Program-made: the position numbers and the translations under genes
Assembly (NCBI GenBank): GCA_943350065.1
Contig: CALQZZ010000011.1
Location: 1 to 10,558 of the forward strand
Length of the DNA stretch: 10,558 nucleotides
Direction of reading: 5' to 3'
Source: Candidatus Nomurabacteria bacterium
Lineage (GTDB): Bacteria; Patescibacteriota; Minisyncoccia; Phycocordibacterales; UBA9973
In this document: one piece after another, positions 1 through 5,696 of the stretch
How positions within the stretch are numbered: the stretch's first letter is position 1
Layout: each line of letters opens with the position of its first letter
Notes under the pieces: model-generated
Told to the model about the DNA's origin: nothing
Databases searched by the model: none
The model's input: the letters and a program-made list of their open reading frames with translations, nothing else

Positions 1-544
1 ATTTTCTAGCTTCTGTAGCTGCAATATGTTCTTTTTTAGCATCAATAATGATAAGAGCATCAGGGATTTTTTTCATTCCGATCATACCAGAGTAATATTT
101 TGAAAGTTTCTCCATTTTCTTTGAAAGAATCAATCTTTCTTTTTTAGTATATTTATTGAGTTCACCTTTTTCACTGTCAATTTTGTAATTTTCTAATTCA
201 GCGATTCTTTTTTTGATTTCTCCGAAATTACTGATTGATCCACCGATCCATCTTTCGATGACGTATGGCATGTTTATAGATTCAGCAACAGATTTTATTG
301 CTTCACGAGCTTCTGGCTTTGTACCGACAAAAAGAACGACCTTATTTTTAGAACCAAGGTCTTTAATAAAATCACAAGCTTCCTTGAGCATTGTCTCTGT
401 CTTTTCTAAGTCGATGATATCTGTCTTAGCTTTGGTCATAAAGATAGCAGAAGAAACAGAAGGGTGTCTTCGTGTCTTTGAGTATCCATAATGAGCTCCG
501 GCCTCGAACATTTTTTCTATTGTTACTATTTCGTTTTTTGACAT
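1..544 (-). CDS. rpsB: 30S ribosomal protein S2, 5' part (gene runs off the left edge)
   Basis: Small-subunit ribosomal protein S2. The minus strand is open from an ATG at 544-542 to the window edge, giving 181 residues of a family that usually has about 230-260; the C-terminal part is missing only because the window ends. The N-terminus matches the S2 pattern 'M.EAG.H.G...RR..P' (residues 12-28), followed by the 'I.DLEKT' stretch (43-49), 'VLFVGTK..AR' (70-80), 'ERWIGGSISNF' (97-107) and 'PDALIIIDAKKE..A..EA' (161-179). It is divergent from proS across a 193-base spacer. No Shine-Dalgarno site precedes the ATG; the last 20 leader bases are A/T rich. Identification is from family motifs and is secure. 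Confidence 0.96.
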   Translation of the reverse strand, partial: MSKNEIVTIEKMFEAGAHYGYSKTRRHPSVSSAIFMTKAKTDIIDLEKTETMLKEACDFIKDLGSKNKVVLFVGTKPEAREAIKSVAESINMPYVIERWIGGSISNFGEIKKRIAELENYKIDSEKGELNKYTKKERLILSKKMEKLSKYYSGMIGMKKIPDALIIIDAKKEHIAATEARK

Positions 545-653
545 GTATTTATATCTGTTTAATTTATAATTAATAATTTACCTTGCGACTTAAACAGGCT
601 ATTTTAAAAGCCTATTATTCATCTAGAAAAGAAAAACCCATCTCTAGACAGGT
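545..653 (-). promoter_or_regulatory. Long rpsB 5' leader with small hairpins
   Basis: Transcription from the promoter at 660-688 would leave about 109 untranslated bases before rpsB, far more than any other leader here except that of uvrA. It contains two inverted repeats: TCTAGA at 622-627 and 643-648 around a 15-base loop, and AGGCT/AGCCT at 596-600 and 609-613 around an 8-base loop. S2 is known to repress its own operon through a leader RNA in several bacteria, so an autoregulatory element is plausible. I do not recognise a known S2 leader fold here; the function is inference. Confidence 0.35.
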
Positions 654-659
654 GTTTAT

Positions 660-688
660 ATATTAGCAGTAATTTTAATTTTTTGCAA
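660..688 (-). promoter_or_regulatory. rpsB promoter (sigma70-like, extended -10)
   Basis: Read on the minus strand: -35 TTGCAA (688-683), a 17-base spacer, -10 TAATAT (665-660), with TGC directly before the -10 box (668-666), an extended -10 motif. Transcription would start near 653. TTGCAA is its own reverse complement and occurs again at 702-707, where it serves as the -35 of the divergent proS promoter. Confidence 0.7.
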
Positions 689-701
689 ATTTCCTGAGGT
701 T

Positions 702-730
702 TTGCAAAGCTTGAGTTTTTAGGGTAGTAT
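702..730 (+). promoter_or_regulatory. proS promoter, predicts a leaderless mRNA
   Basis: -35 TTGCAA (702-707), a 17-base spacer and -10 TAGTAT (725-730). The -10 box overlaps the first in-frame ATG (729-731), so that ATG cannot be the start of a transcript made here. The start point would fall at about 736-738, on the second ATG at 738, which is also where ProRS families usually begin. The promoter therefore both fixes the start codon and suggests leaderless translation. Confidence 0.6.
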
Positions 731-737
731 GAGAGAT

Positions 738-1988
738 ATGAGACAATCAAAACTTTTTTCAAAAACAAGAAAAGAAGCTCCAGCAGATGAGGTCGCTAAG
801 AATGCTGAGCTCTTGATAAGAGGTGGATTTATATACAAAGAAATGGCTGGTGTATATACATTGTTACCACTAGGTTTGAGAGTTATAAATAAAATAGAAC
901 AAATAGTCCGAGATGAAATGAATATGATCGGTGGTATGGAAATGCGCACTTCTATTATTCAAGCCAAAGAAGTTTGGGAAAAAACGAACAGATGGGATGA
1001 TGAAATAGTAGATAATTGGTTTAAAACAAAATTAAAAAATGGTGGAGAAGTCGGCTTGTCTTTTACAAACGAAGAAGCCCATTCAAATATTTTAAAACAG
1101 TATGTAAATTCATATAAAGATTTACCTGTTTATGTTTATGATTTTAAAAATATTTTTAGAAATGAAACTCGCAGTAAATCAGGAATATTGAGAGGTAGAG
1201 AATTCTATTGGAAGGCCCTATATTCTTTTTCTAAAAATGAAACAGAACATAATGAATTTTATGAAAAAGCTAAAATAGCTTATAAAAATGTTTTTCAAAA
1301 AGTTGGTATCGGTCATTTGACTTATATGACATTTGCTTCAGGTGGAACTTTTTCAAAGTTTTCTCATGAATTCCAAACTTTAACTTCTGCTGGAGAAGAT
1401 ACTGTCTATGTAGATGAGGCGACTTCTGTAGCTGTAAACCAAGAAGTCTATACAGACGAAGTTCTAAAAGACTTAGGTTTAGAAAAAGAAAAACTAGTTG
1501 AGAGAAAAGCTATCGAGGTTGGTAATATTTTCTCTTTGGGTACAAAATTCTCAGCCCCTTTTGATTTAAAATTTAAAGATGAAAATAACGAAGAAAACCT
1601 TGTAGTTATGGGTAGTTACGGTATTGGGCTTACTCGTCTTATGGGTACAGTCGTCGAAGTTTTATCAGATGATAGAGGTATAATCTGGCCTGAAAGTATT
1701 GCTCCATTTAAAATTCAATTGCTTTCTTTGGGAGAAAGTGAGAATGTTACAAAAGAGGCTAACAATGTCTATGATGCTTTAATTTCTAGTGGTATCGAAG
1801 TTATCTTTGATGATAGAAATGGTATGTCTGTCGGAGAGAAGTTTGCAGATTCAGATTTACTTGGTATGCCATATAGAGCAGTAGTTTCTGAAAGAAGTAT
1901 AAAAGAAGGTGGTATTGAATTAAAGAAAAGAACAGAAGAAAAAGGCAGTATTGTAAGTTTAGATGAATTGATAAAAACTCTTAAATAA
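738..1988 (+). CDS. proS: Proline--tRNA ligase, short form without the INS editing domain
   Basis: Charges tRNA-Pro with proline in the cytoplasm (class II aminoacyl-tRNA synthetase). From the chosen start it has 416 residues: the TNEE proline-site loop at 110-113, motif 2 'RNETRSKSGILRGREF' at 141-156, 'EVGNIFSLGTKFS' at 260-272, motif 3 'GSYGIGLTRLMGTVVE' at 292-307, and a C-terminal anticodon-binding domain from about 325. It is the bacterial type, yet about 150 residues shorter than the usual ~570. The roughly 180-residue INS editing domain expected between motifs 2 and 3 is replaced by a ~35-residue linker (about 223-258). An ATG at 729 would add three residues, but it lies in the -10 box and the family normally begins 'MRQSKLF'. 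mreB follows after two bases. Confidence 0.95.
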   Translation: MRQSKLFSKTRKEAPADEVAKNAELLIRGGFIYKEMAGVYTLLPLGLRVINKIEQIVRDEMNMIGGMEMRTSIIQAKEVWEKTNRWDDEIVDNWFKTKLKNGGEVGLSFTNEEAHSNILKQYVNSYKDLPVYVYDFKNIFRNETRSKSGILRGREFYWKALYSFSKNETEHNEFYEKAKIAYKNVFQKVGIGHLTYMTFASGGTFSKFSHEFQTLTSAGEDTVYVDEATSVAVNQEVYTDEVLKDLGLEKEKLVERKAIEVGNIFSLGTKFSAPFDLKFKDENNEENLVVMGSYGIGLTRLMGTVVEVLSDDRGIIWPESIAPFKIQLLSLGESENVTKEANNVYDALISSGIEVIFDDRNGMSVGEKFADSDLLGMPYRAVVSERSIKEGGIELKKRTEEKGSIVSLDELIKTLK

Positions 1989-1990
1989 AA

Positions 1991-3037
1991 ATGTTAAAAA
2001 AATTTTACAAAATGTTTTCAAATGATATCGGTATCGACCTCGGCACAGCAAATACGCTCGTGTATTTAAAAGGTCAGGGTATTGTGATCAATGAACCTTC
2101 TGTCGTCGCAGTGAATGTGAAGACGAATCAAGTTCTCGCTGTTGGCGCACAAGCGAAACAAATGCTTGGTAGAACACCAGGGCATATTCGCGCTGTGCGT
2201 CCACTTGTCGACGGAGTTATTTCTGATTTCGAAGTCACAGAAGAAATGCTTTCATATTTGATAAATAAAGCAGACAAAATGTCTAAAAAGTTTTTACGTC
2301 CTCGTGTCGTCATCGGTGTTCCGTCTGGAACTACAAATGTCGAGACTCGGGCTGTCTACGATGCAGCGAAGTCTGCCGGAGCGAGAGAAGTATTTTTGGT
2401 AGAGGAGCCGATGGCAGCTGCTATTGGAATTCGTCTACCTATCAAGGACCCAGTCGGTTCTATGATTATCGATATTGGTGGAGGAACTACAGACGTCGCA
2501 GTTATATCGCTCGGTGGAATTGTGAAATCTAGAAATTTGAAAATTGCTGGAGATAAATTGAATAACGATATCATTTCATATATGCGTGATGAATTTAAAT
2601 TACTCATCGGGGAGAAGACAGCAGAGTCAGTAAAGATGGCTATCGCTTCTGCAATCCAAGGTGAATATATGGAAAGCTATGTTCGTGGACGAGACTTGCT
2701 CACAGGACTTCCTCGTGAAGTCGTCGTGACTGATTCAGATATTCGTGAAGCTATCTCTCTATCTGTCGCTGAGCTCGTCGATGGTGTAAAAGATATTTTA
2801 GAAACTACTCCACCAGAAATTCTTTCAGATATTATGCGTGGGGGTGTAGTACTTTCTGGTGGTGGAGCATTACTTCACGGATTAGATACTCTTTTGCAAA
2901 ATGTTTTAAAAATTCCAGTTTATGTTGTCGATGATCCATTGTCTGCTGTTGCTCGTGGTACAGGAATTATTTTAGATGATATAGAAAATTATCGCGATGT
3001 ATTAATAGGCAATCAAGATGACCTACCTCCTAGATAA
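1991..3037 (+). CDS. mreB: Rod shape-determining protein MreB
   Basis: Bacterial actin homologue that forms membrane-associated filaments and guides lateral wall synthesis. Length (348 aa) is normal. Actin-fold nucleotide motifs are intact: phosphate 1 'DIGIDLGTANT' at 12-22, phosphate 2 'IIDIGGGTTDVAVI' at 159-172, and adenosine motif 'VLSGGGALLHGLD' at 287-299. 'VEEPMAAAIG' at 137-146 is also typical. The start at 1991 lies two bases after the proS stop with no Shine-Dalgarno site, so translation probably depends on coupling or an unconventional mechanism; an internal ATG at 2015 would remove only eight residues. The end overlaps mreC by 20 bases. Use of TCG, GTC, CTC and CGT codons is visibly higher than in proS and mreC, perhaps reflecting higher expression. 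Confidence 0.97.
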   Translation: MLKKFYKMFSNDIGIDLGTANTLVYLKGQGIVINEPSVVAVNVKTNQVLAVGAQAKQMLGRTPGHIRAVRPLVDGVISDFEVTEEMLSYLINKADKMSKKFLRPRVVIGVPSGTTNVETRAVYDAAKSAGAREVFLVEEPMAAAIGIRLPIKDPVGSMIIDIGGGTTDVAVISLGGIVKSRNLKIAGDKLNNDIISYMRDEFKLLIGEKTAESVKMAIASAIQGEYMESYVRGRDLLTGLPREVVVTDSDIREAISLSVAELVDGVKDILETTPPEILSDIMRGGVVLSGGGALLHGLDTLLQNVLKIPVYVVDDPLSAVARGTGIILDDIENYRDVLIGNQDDLPPR

Positions 3038-3809
3038 AAATAAAAAAATAAAGAAGTATAAGCAAATTTCAGTAATAGTTTTTATTATTGTTATTCTTTT
3101 TTATTTCCGTGTTGGGGTTTGGAGTGGTTTATCTTCTGCGGCTCATATAGTTTTTAAACCTGTTATTATTTTTGGGCAGTTTATAGGTAGTGGTTTTTCA
3201 AATATTAGTATTAATTTTCATTCTAAGAAAACATTAATAAATGAGAATCAGGACTTAAGAAATATAATAGCTCAAAATGAAGCCGACAAAGCTAGTTACA
3301 ATTCTTTGGTGGCTGAAAATAATCAAATGAAAGATGTTTTAGGTAGAAAAGCTATAAATATGAATTTTGTTTTAGCTGGAATTTTAGCGAAACCAAATAG
3401 ATCTTTGTATGATACTTTAGTAATTGATGCTGGAAGTAATCAGGGTATAAAAGTAGGTGAGACTGTTTTTGCTTTTGGAAATATTCCAATTGGGAAAATT
3501 TCCGAAGTTTATGCGAATTCTGCAAATGTAATTTTATTTTCAAGTCCGAAAGAAAATACAGAAGTCACAATTAGTGGAAAAGATATTACTATTTCAGCTG
3601 TCGGTCGTGGAGGAGGTAATTTTGAAATTATCTTGCCTAGAGATTTAGTTATCGATGTCGGCACTGAAATAGATTTACCAGGAATCAATCATTATGTTTT
3701 GGGAACTGTCGCTACAATAGTTTCTGATCCACGAGATTCTTTCCAGAAAGCAATCTTAGTGAGTCCTGTAAACGTGCAACAATTAAAATTTGTTGAAGTT
3801 TCAATTTAA
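3018..3809 (+). CDS. mreC: Rod shape-determining protein MreC
   Basis: Bitopic membrane protein of the elongasome that links MreB to cell-wall synthases. The 263 residues show a basic cytoplasmic start, one membrane segment (about 17-32), a coiled-coil stretch (about 70-108), then the paired beta-barrel region: 'VLAGILAKPNRSLYDTLVID' at 118-137, 'GSNQGIKVGETVF' at 139-151 and 'GIGxIxEV'-like 'IPIGKISEVY' at 156-165. It starts inside the last codons of mreB (20-base overlap, different frame), indicating translational coupling; no clear Shine-Dalgarno site is seen. The usual partners mreD, pbp2 and rodA do not follow; instead there is a palindrome and tgt. Identification rests on position after mreB and domain layout. 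Confidence 0.93.
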   Translation: MTYLLDKNKKIKKYKQISVIVFIIVILFYFRVGVWSGLSSAAHIVFKPVIIFGQFIGSGFSNISINFHSKKTLINENQDLRNIIAQNEADKASYNSLVAENNQMKDVLGRKAINMNFVLAGILAKPNRSLYDTLVIDAGSNQGIKVGETVFAFGNIPIGKISEVYANSANVILFSSPKENTEVTISGKDITISAVGRGGGNFEIILPRDLVIDVGTEIDLPGINHYVLGTVATIVSDPRDSFQKAILVSPVNVQQLKFVEVSI

Positions 3810-3842
3810 CCCTCTCCTTAATAAGGAGAGGGTAGGGTGAGG
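3810..3842 (+). repeat. GC-rich palindrome between mreC and tgt that supplies the tgt ribosome binding site
   Basis: Starting on the base after the mreC stop is a perfect 11-bp inverted repeat with a one-base centre: CCCTCTCCTTA (3810-3820) and its complement (3822-3832). It is followed by TAGGGTGAGG. The composition (C/T arm, G/A arm, then a GGTGAGG-like tail) resembles the outer hairpins of the repeat at 9831-9911 and the insert in tgt. The tail contains GAGG at 3839-3842, five bases before the tgt ATG. There is no T tract, so it is not a standard intrinsic terminator, though it could protect mRNA ends or damp read-through. Confidence 0.8.
3839..3842 (+). promoter_or_regulatory. Shine-Dalgarno site of tgt
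   Basis: GAGG (inside TGAGGT) five bases upstream of the ATG at 3848. It is the only well-placed Shine-Dalgarno site I can find in the window, and it belongs to the tail of the palindromic repeat. Confidence 0.6.
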
Positions 3843-3847
3843 TTCTT

Positions 3848-5194
3848 ATGAAATTTACTATACAAAAAAAATTAAAAGATAGTTTAGGTAGAGTTGGAGT
3901 GTTAAGTACTCCACACGGAGATATTCTTACTCCGGCTTTTGTGACTGTCGGTACAAAGGCGACAGTGAAATCCCTCACACCCGAAGCCGTCGCAAATGCT
4001 GGTGCGCAAGTCGTCCTAGCGAATACGTACCATTTATTTTTACAACCAGGGGATGAAGTTGTAGCGAAAGCTGGAGGCCTCGGTAAATTTATGAATTGGA
4101 GCGGACCGACTATGACCGACTCTGGTGGTTTCCAGGTTTTTTCCCTCGGTGCTGCGTATGGAAAAGATATTTCAAAAGTAGTAAAAATTACTGACCCGTC
4201 ACTAATGATTCCAGAAAGATTTGATGACTCTGATGCGCCACGCCTAGCGAAGATAGGGAATGATGGTGTGTCTTTCAAGTCTCATCTCGATGGAAGTATC
4301 CATTATATTACTCCGGAGAAATCGATTCAGATTCAGCACAACCTCGGCGCGGATATTATTTTTGCATTTGATGAATGTACTTCACCGGCAGAGGATTTGA
4401 AATATCAAGAAGAAGCTCTCTCTCGCACTCATGCCTGGGCGAAGAGATGTCTTGAAGAGCATAATAAACTTGAGAGTGAAAAGCATTTAAATTCTCCTCT
4501 TGAGGAGTACCCGCAGGGGGAGGTGGAAAATTCATCCACCCCGTCTCGCAAGCTCGCCACCCCTCAAGAGGGGAATAAATACCCTCAAGCTCTCTTTGGA
4601 ATTGTGCAGGGTGGACGAGAAGAAGATCTTCGCAAAAAATCTGCACAAATAATTGCGGACATGGAAATAGATGGAAAGAAATTCGACGGCTTTGGTATTG
4701 GGGGAAGTTTTGCAAAAGAAGACATGGCGACAGCGGTGAAATGGTGCAATGAAATTTTACCGGAAGAAAAGCCTCGCCACCTCCTCGGTATCGGCGAGCC
4801 GGAAGATTTGTTTATGGGTATTGAAAATGGTGTAGACCTTTTCGACTGCGTCATCCCGACTCGCCTCGGAAGAAATGGAACTATATATACAAAGCATGGA
4901 AAAATTTCTATAACAAATACAAAATACAGAAATGACTTCACACCTATAGAAGAAGATTGTACTTGCACTACTTGTAAAAATCCTGCCCCGTCTGAAGCCG
5001 AAGGCTTTCATTCGGGGTATACAAAAGCTTACATCGCGCATCTCTTTCATGGTAAAGAAATGCTCGCTGGTACTTTAGCTTCTACTCACAACCTGCACTT
5101 CATCGTCTCCCTCGTCGCCAACATCCGCCAAAGTATTTTGGATGATAAATTTGAAGAATTTAAAAGTGAGTTTTTAAGTAATTATACAAAATAA
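3848..5194 (+). CDS. tgt: Queuine/preQ1 tRNA-guanine transglycosylase with three insertions
   Basis: Exchanges guanine 34 of GUN-anticodon tRNAs for preQ1 in queuosine synthesis. The catalytic residues are present: Asp91 in 'TDSGGFQVF' (general acid/base) and nucleophile Asp333 in 'FDCVIPTR'; 'ALFGIVQGG' is at 248-256. Zinc ligands are Cys371, Cys373, Cys376 and His414. At 448 residues it is about 70 longer than the common ~375. The excess is: about 28 residues after 'FQVFSLG' (around 103-135), with no palindrome in its DNA; about 30 residues (around 213-245) encoded by a palindromic repeat; and 12 residues (379-390) encoded by a small hairpin within the zinc site, changing Cys-X25-His to Cys-X37-His. 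All are in frame with no stop, so the enzyme is probably active. The start is set by the GAGG at 3839. Confidence 0.95.
   Translation: MKFTIQKKLKDSLGRVGVLSTPHGDILTPAFVTVGTKATVKSLTPEAVANAGAQVVLANTYHLFLQPGDEVVAKAGGLGKFMNWSGPTMTDSGGFQVFSLGAAYGKDISKVVKITDPSLMIPERFDDSDAPRLAKIGNDGVSFKSHLDGSIHYITPEKSIQIQHNLGADIIFAFDECTSPAEDLKYQEEALSRTHAWAKRCLEEHNKLESEKHLNSPLEEYPQGEVENSSTPSRKLATPQEGNKYPQALFGIVQGGREEDLRKKSAQIIADMEIDGKKFDGFGIGGSFAKEDMATAVKWCNEILPEEKPRHLLGIGEPEDLFMGIENGVDLFDCVIPTRLGRNGTIYTKHGKISITNTKYRNDFTPIEEDCTCTTCKNPAPSEAEGFHSGYTKAYIAHLFHGKEMLAGTLASTHNLHFIVSLVANIRQSILDDKFEEFKSEFLSNYTK
4491..4576 (+). repeat. Palindromic repeat inserted in frame in tgt
   Basis: An 86-base GC-rich element inside the tgt reading frame. 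The outer 18 bases (4491-4508 and 4559-4576) are inverted repeats matching at 16 of 18 positions, and each arm is itself a small hairpin: CTCCTC-TT-GAGGAG and CCCCTC-AA-GAGGGG. Between them GGTGGA and TCCACC (around 4522-4539) form a third stem. It encodes Tgt residues 215-243, a stretch with no counterpart in ordinary Tgt proteins, lying just before the conserved 'ALFGIVQGG'. The hairpin-stem-hairpin plan, the GAGGTGG/ATTcA/ACCCC core and the AATAAATAC border are shared with the spacer repeat at 9831-9911. Confidence 0.8.
4982..5017 (+). repeat. 36-base hairpin element inserted in frame in the Tgt zinc site
   Basis: A nested hairpin: CCCCG (4986-4990) pairs with CGGGG (5013-5017), and TGAAGCC (4993-4999) pairs with GGCTTTCA (5003-5010) with one bulged base. 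It encodes 'PAPSEAEGFHSG' (Tgt residues 379-390). Removing exactly these 12 codons restores the family's Cys-X25-His spacing between the third zinc cysteine and the histidine, which defines the insert as 36 bases and argues for a clean in-frame insertion. Confidence 0.75.
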
Positions 5195-5200
5195 AGGATT

Positions 5201-5230
5201 TTGCACTTTCCTGGGTATTTGTGGTATAGT
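5201..5230 (+). promoter_or_regulatory. Promoter of the toxin-like cluster, predicts a leaderless mRNA
   Basis: -35 TTGCAC (5201-5206), an 18-base spacer and -10 TATAGT (5225-5230). It begins seven bases after the tgt stop. Only six bases separate the -10 box from the ATG at 5237, so transcription would start on or next to that codon. Confidence 0.6.
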
Positions 5231-5236
5231 ATAGAT

Positions 5237-5365
5237 ATGAAAAAGATTGTTACAAAAAAGAATACTGAGAAAAAATCACTTGTCAAAAAGATTAGTGAAC
5301 TCAAATTTTGGCAACAAATTGCTCTACAACAGCAACTATTTCTCCATGCAAAAAACAACACATAA
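5237..5365 (+). CDS. Small basic protein preceding a MazF-like toxin; candidate antitoxin
   Basis: A 42-codon ORF from the ATG at 5237 to TAA at 5363-5365. It is supported by the promoter placed immediately before it and by its 20-base, different-frame overlap with the downstream PemK/MazF-like gene, the usual order for an antitoxin. The product is lysine rich at the N-terminus (MKKIVTKKNTEKKSL), then a short amphipathic stretch 'ISELKFWQQIALQQQLF'. I recognise no family. It is shorter and more basic than MazE-type antitoxins (about 70-85 aa, acidic tail). Alternatives: a leader peptide coupling toxin translation, or the frameshifted N-terminus of a longer toxin, since some PemK/MazF relatives carry an N-terminal helix with an aromatic-tryptophan motif of this look. 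Confidence 0.55.
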   Translation: MKKIVTKKNTEKKSLVKKISELKFWQQIALQQQLFLHAKNNT

Positions 5366-5696
5366 AAAAATTCAAAAAGGCGATGTGTGGCTTATCGAGA
5401 ATACCAATGCTATCGGTCATATCCAAAATGGCATTCGTCCGCATGTCGTCGTGACACAAGTGACTGGTGAGACTGTCACCGTCGCTCCGTGTTCTTCTTC
5501 TAAAAAGAAGGTTGGACAAAAATACGTCATTGAAATATTTCCTACTGAAACAAATGGTTTGACCACTATTTCTTTTGTCTTGCTCGCACAATCTTTCGCC
5601 GCTGATATTAGTTTCTTACAAAACAAATTGGGACATCTCGATGAAAACGAAATTGCGCGTATTCAGCTCGAATATGTGAAATATGTTACAGACTAA
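5346..5696 (+). CDS. PemK/MazF-family toxin-like protein (probable mRNA endonuclease)
   Basis: Members of this family are usually ribosome-independent or ribosome-linked mRNA interferases of type II toxin-antitoxin systems. The 116-residue protein shows the fold's landmarks: 'KGDVWLIE' (11-18), 'GHIQNGIRPHVVV' (24-36) with the conserved Arg31-Pro32, the 'VAPCSSSKKK' strand-loop (46-55) where the family has 'P.TS', and a C-terminal 'KLGHLDENEIARIQ' (94-107). The frame is open upstream to a TTG at 5247, but the ATG at 5346 is preferred because it starts close to the conserved domain and inside the end of the 42-aa ORF (20-base overlap). No Shine-Dalgarno site; translation is probably coupled. 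Activity cannot be judged from sequence alone. Confidence 0.85.
   Translation: MQKTTHKKIQKGDVWLIENTNAIGHIQNGIRPHVVVTQVTGETVTVAPCSSSKKKVGQKYVIEIFPTETNGLTTISFVLLAQSFAADISFLQNKLGHLDENEIARIQLEYVKYVTD

Noticed and set aside
213..491. Plus-strand frame of 92 codons at the left edge
   Set aside because: It is antisense to rpsB, whose motifs are unambiguous on the minus strand.
3810..3832. Intrinsic terminator after mreC
   Set aside because: The palindrome is strong but no T tract follows; GGTGAGG does, which serves tgt translation.
3712..4278. Minus-strand frame of 188 codons over mreC and tgt
   Set aside because: It is antisense to two well-supported genes, has no family resemblance and no promoter; it is a shadow of their codon bias.
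4491..4576. Frameshift or pseudogene status of tgt and uvrB because of unusual length
   Set aside because: All inserts keep the frame, no stop codon occurs, and catalytic and metal-binding residues on both sides are intact.
4356..4715. Minus-strand frame of 119 codons crossing the tgt repeat insert
   Set aside because: It lies wholly within tgt, and its apparent protein ('SPLEGWRACETGW') is the translated complement of the palindromic repeat.
5247..5345. N-terminal extension of the toxin-like gene from a TTG
   Set aside because: TTG start without a ribosome binding site, residues unlike the family, and the region is better explained by the 42-aa ORF in another frame with its own promoter.
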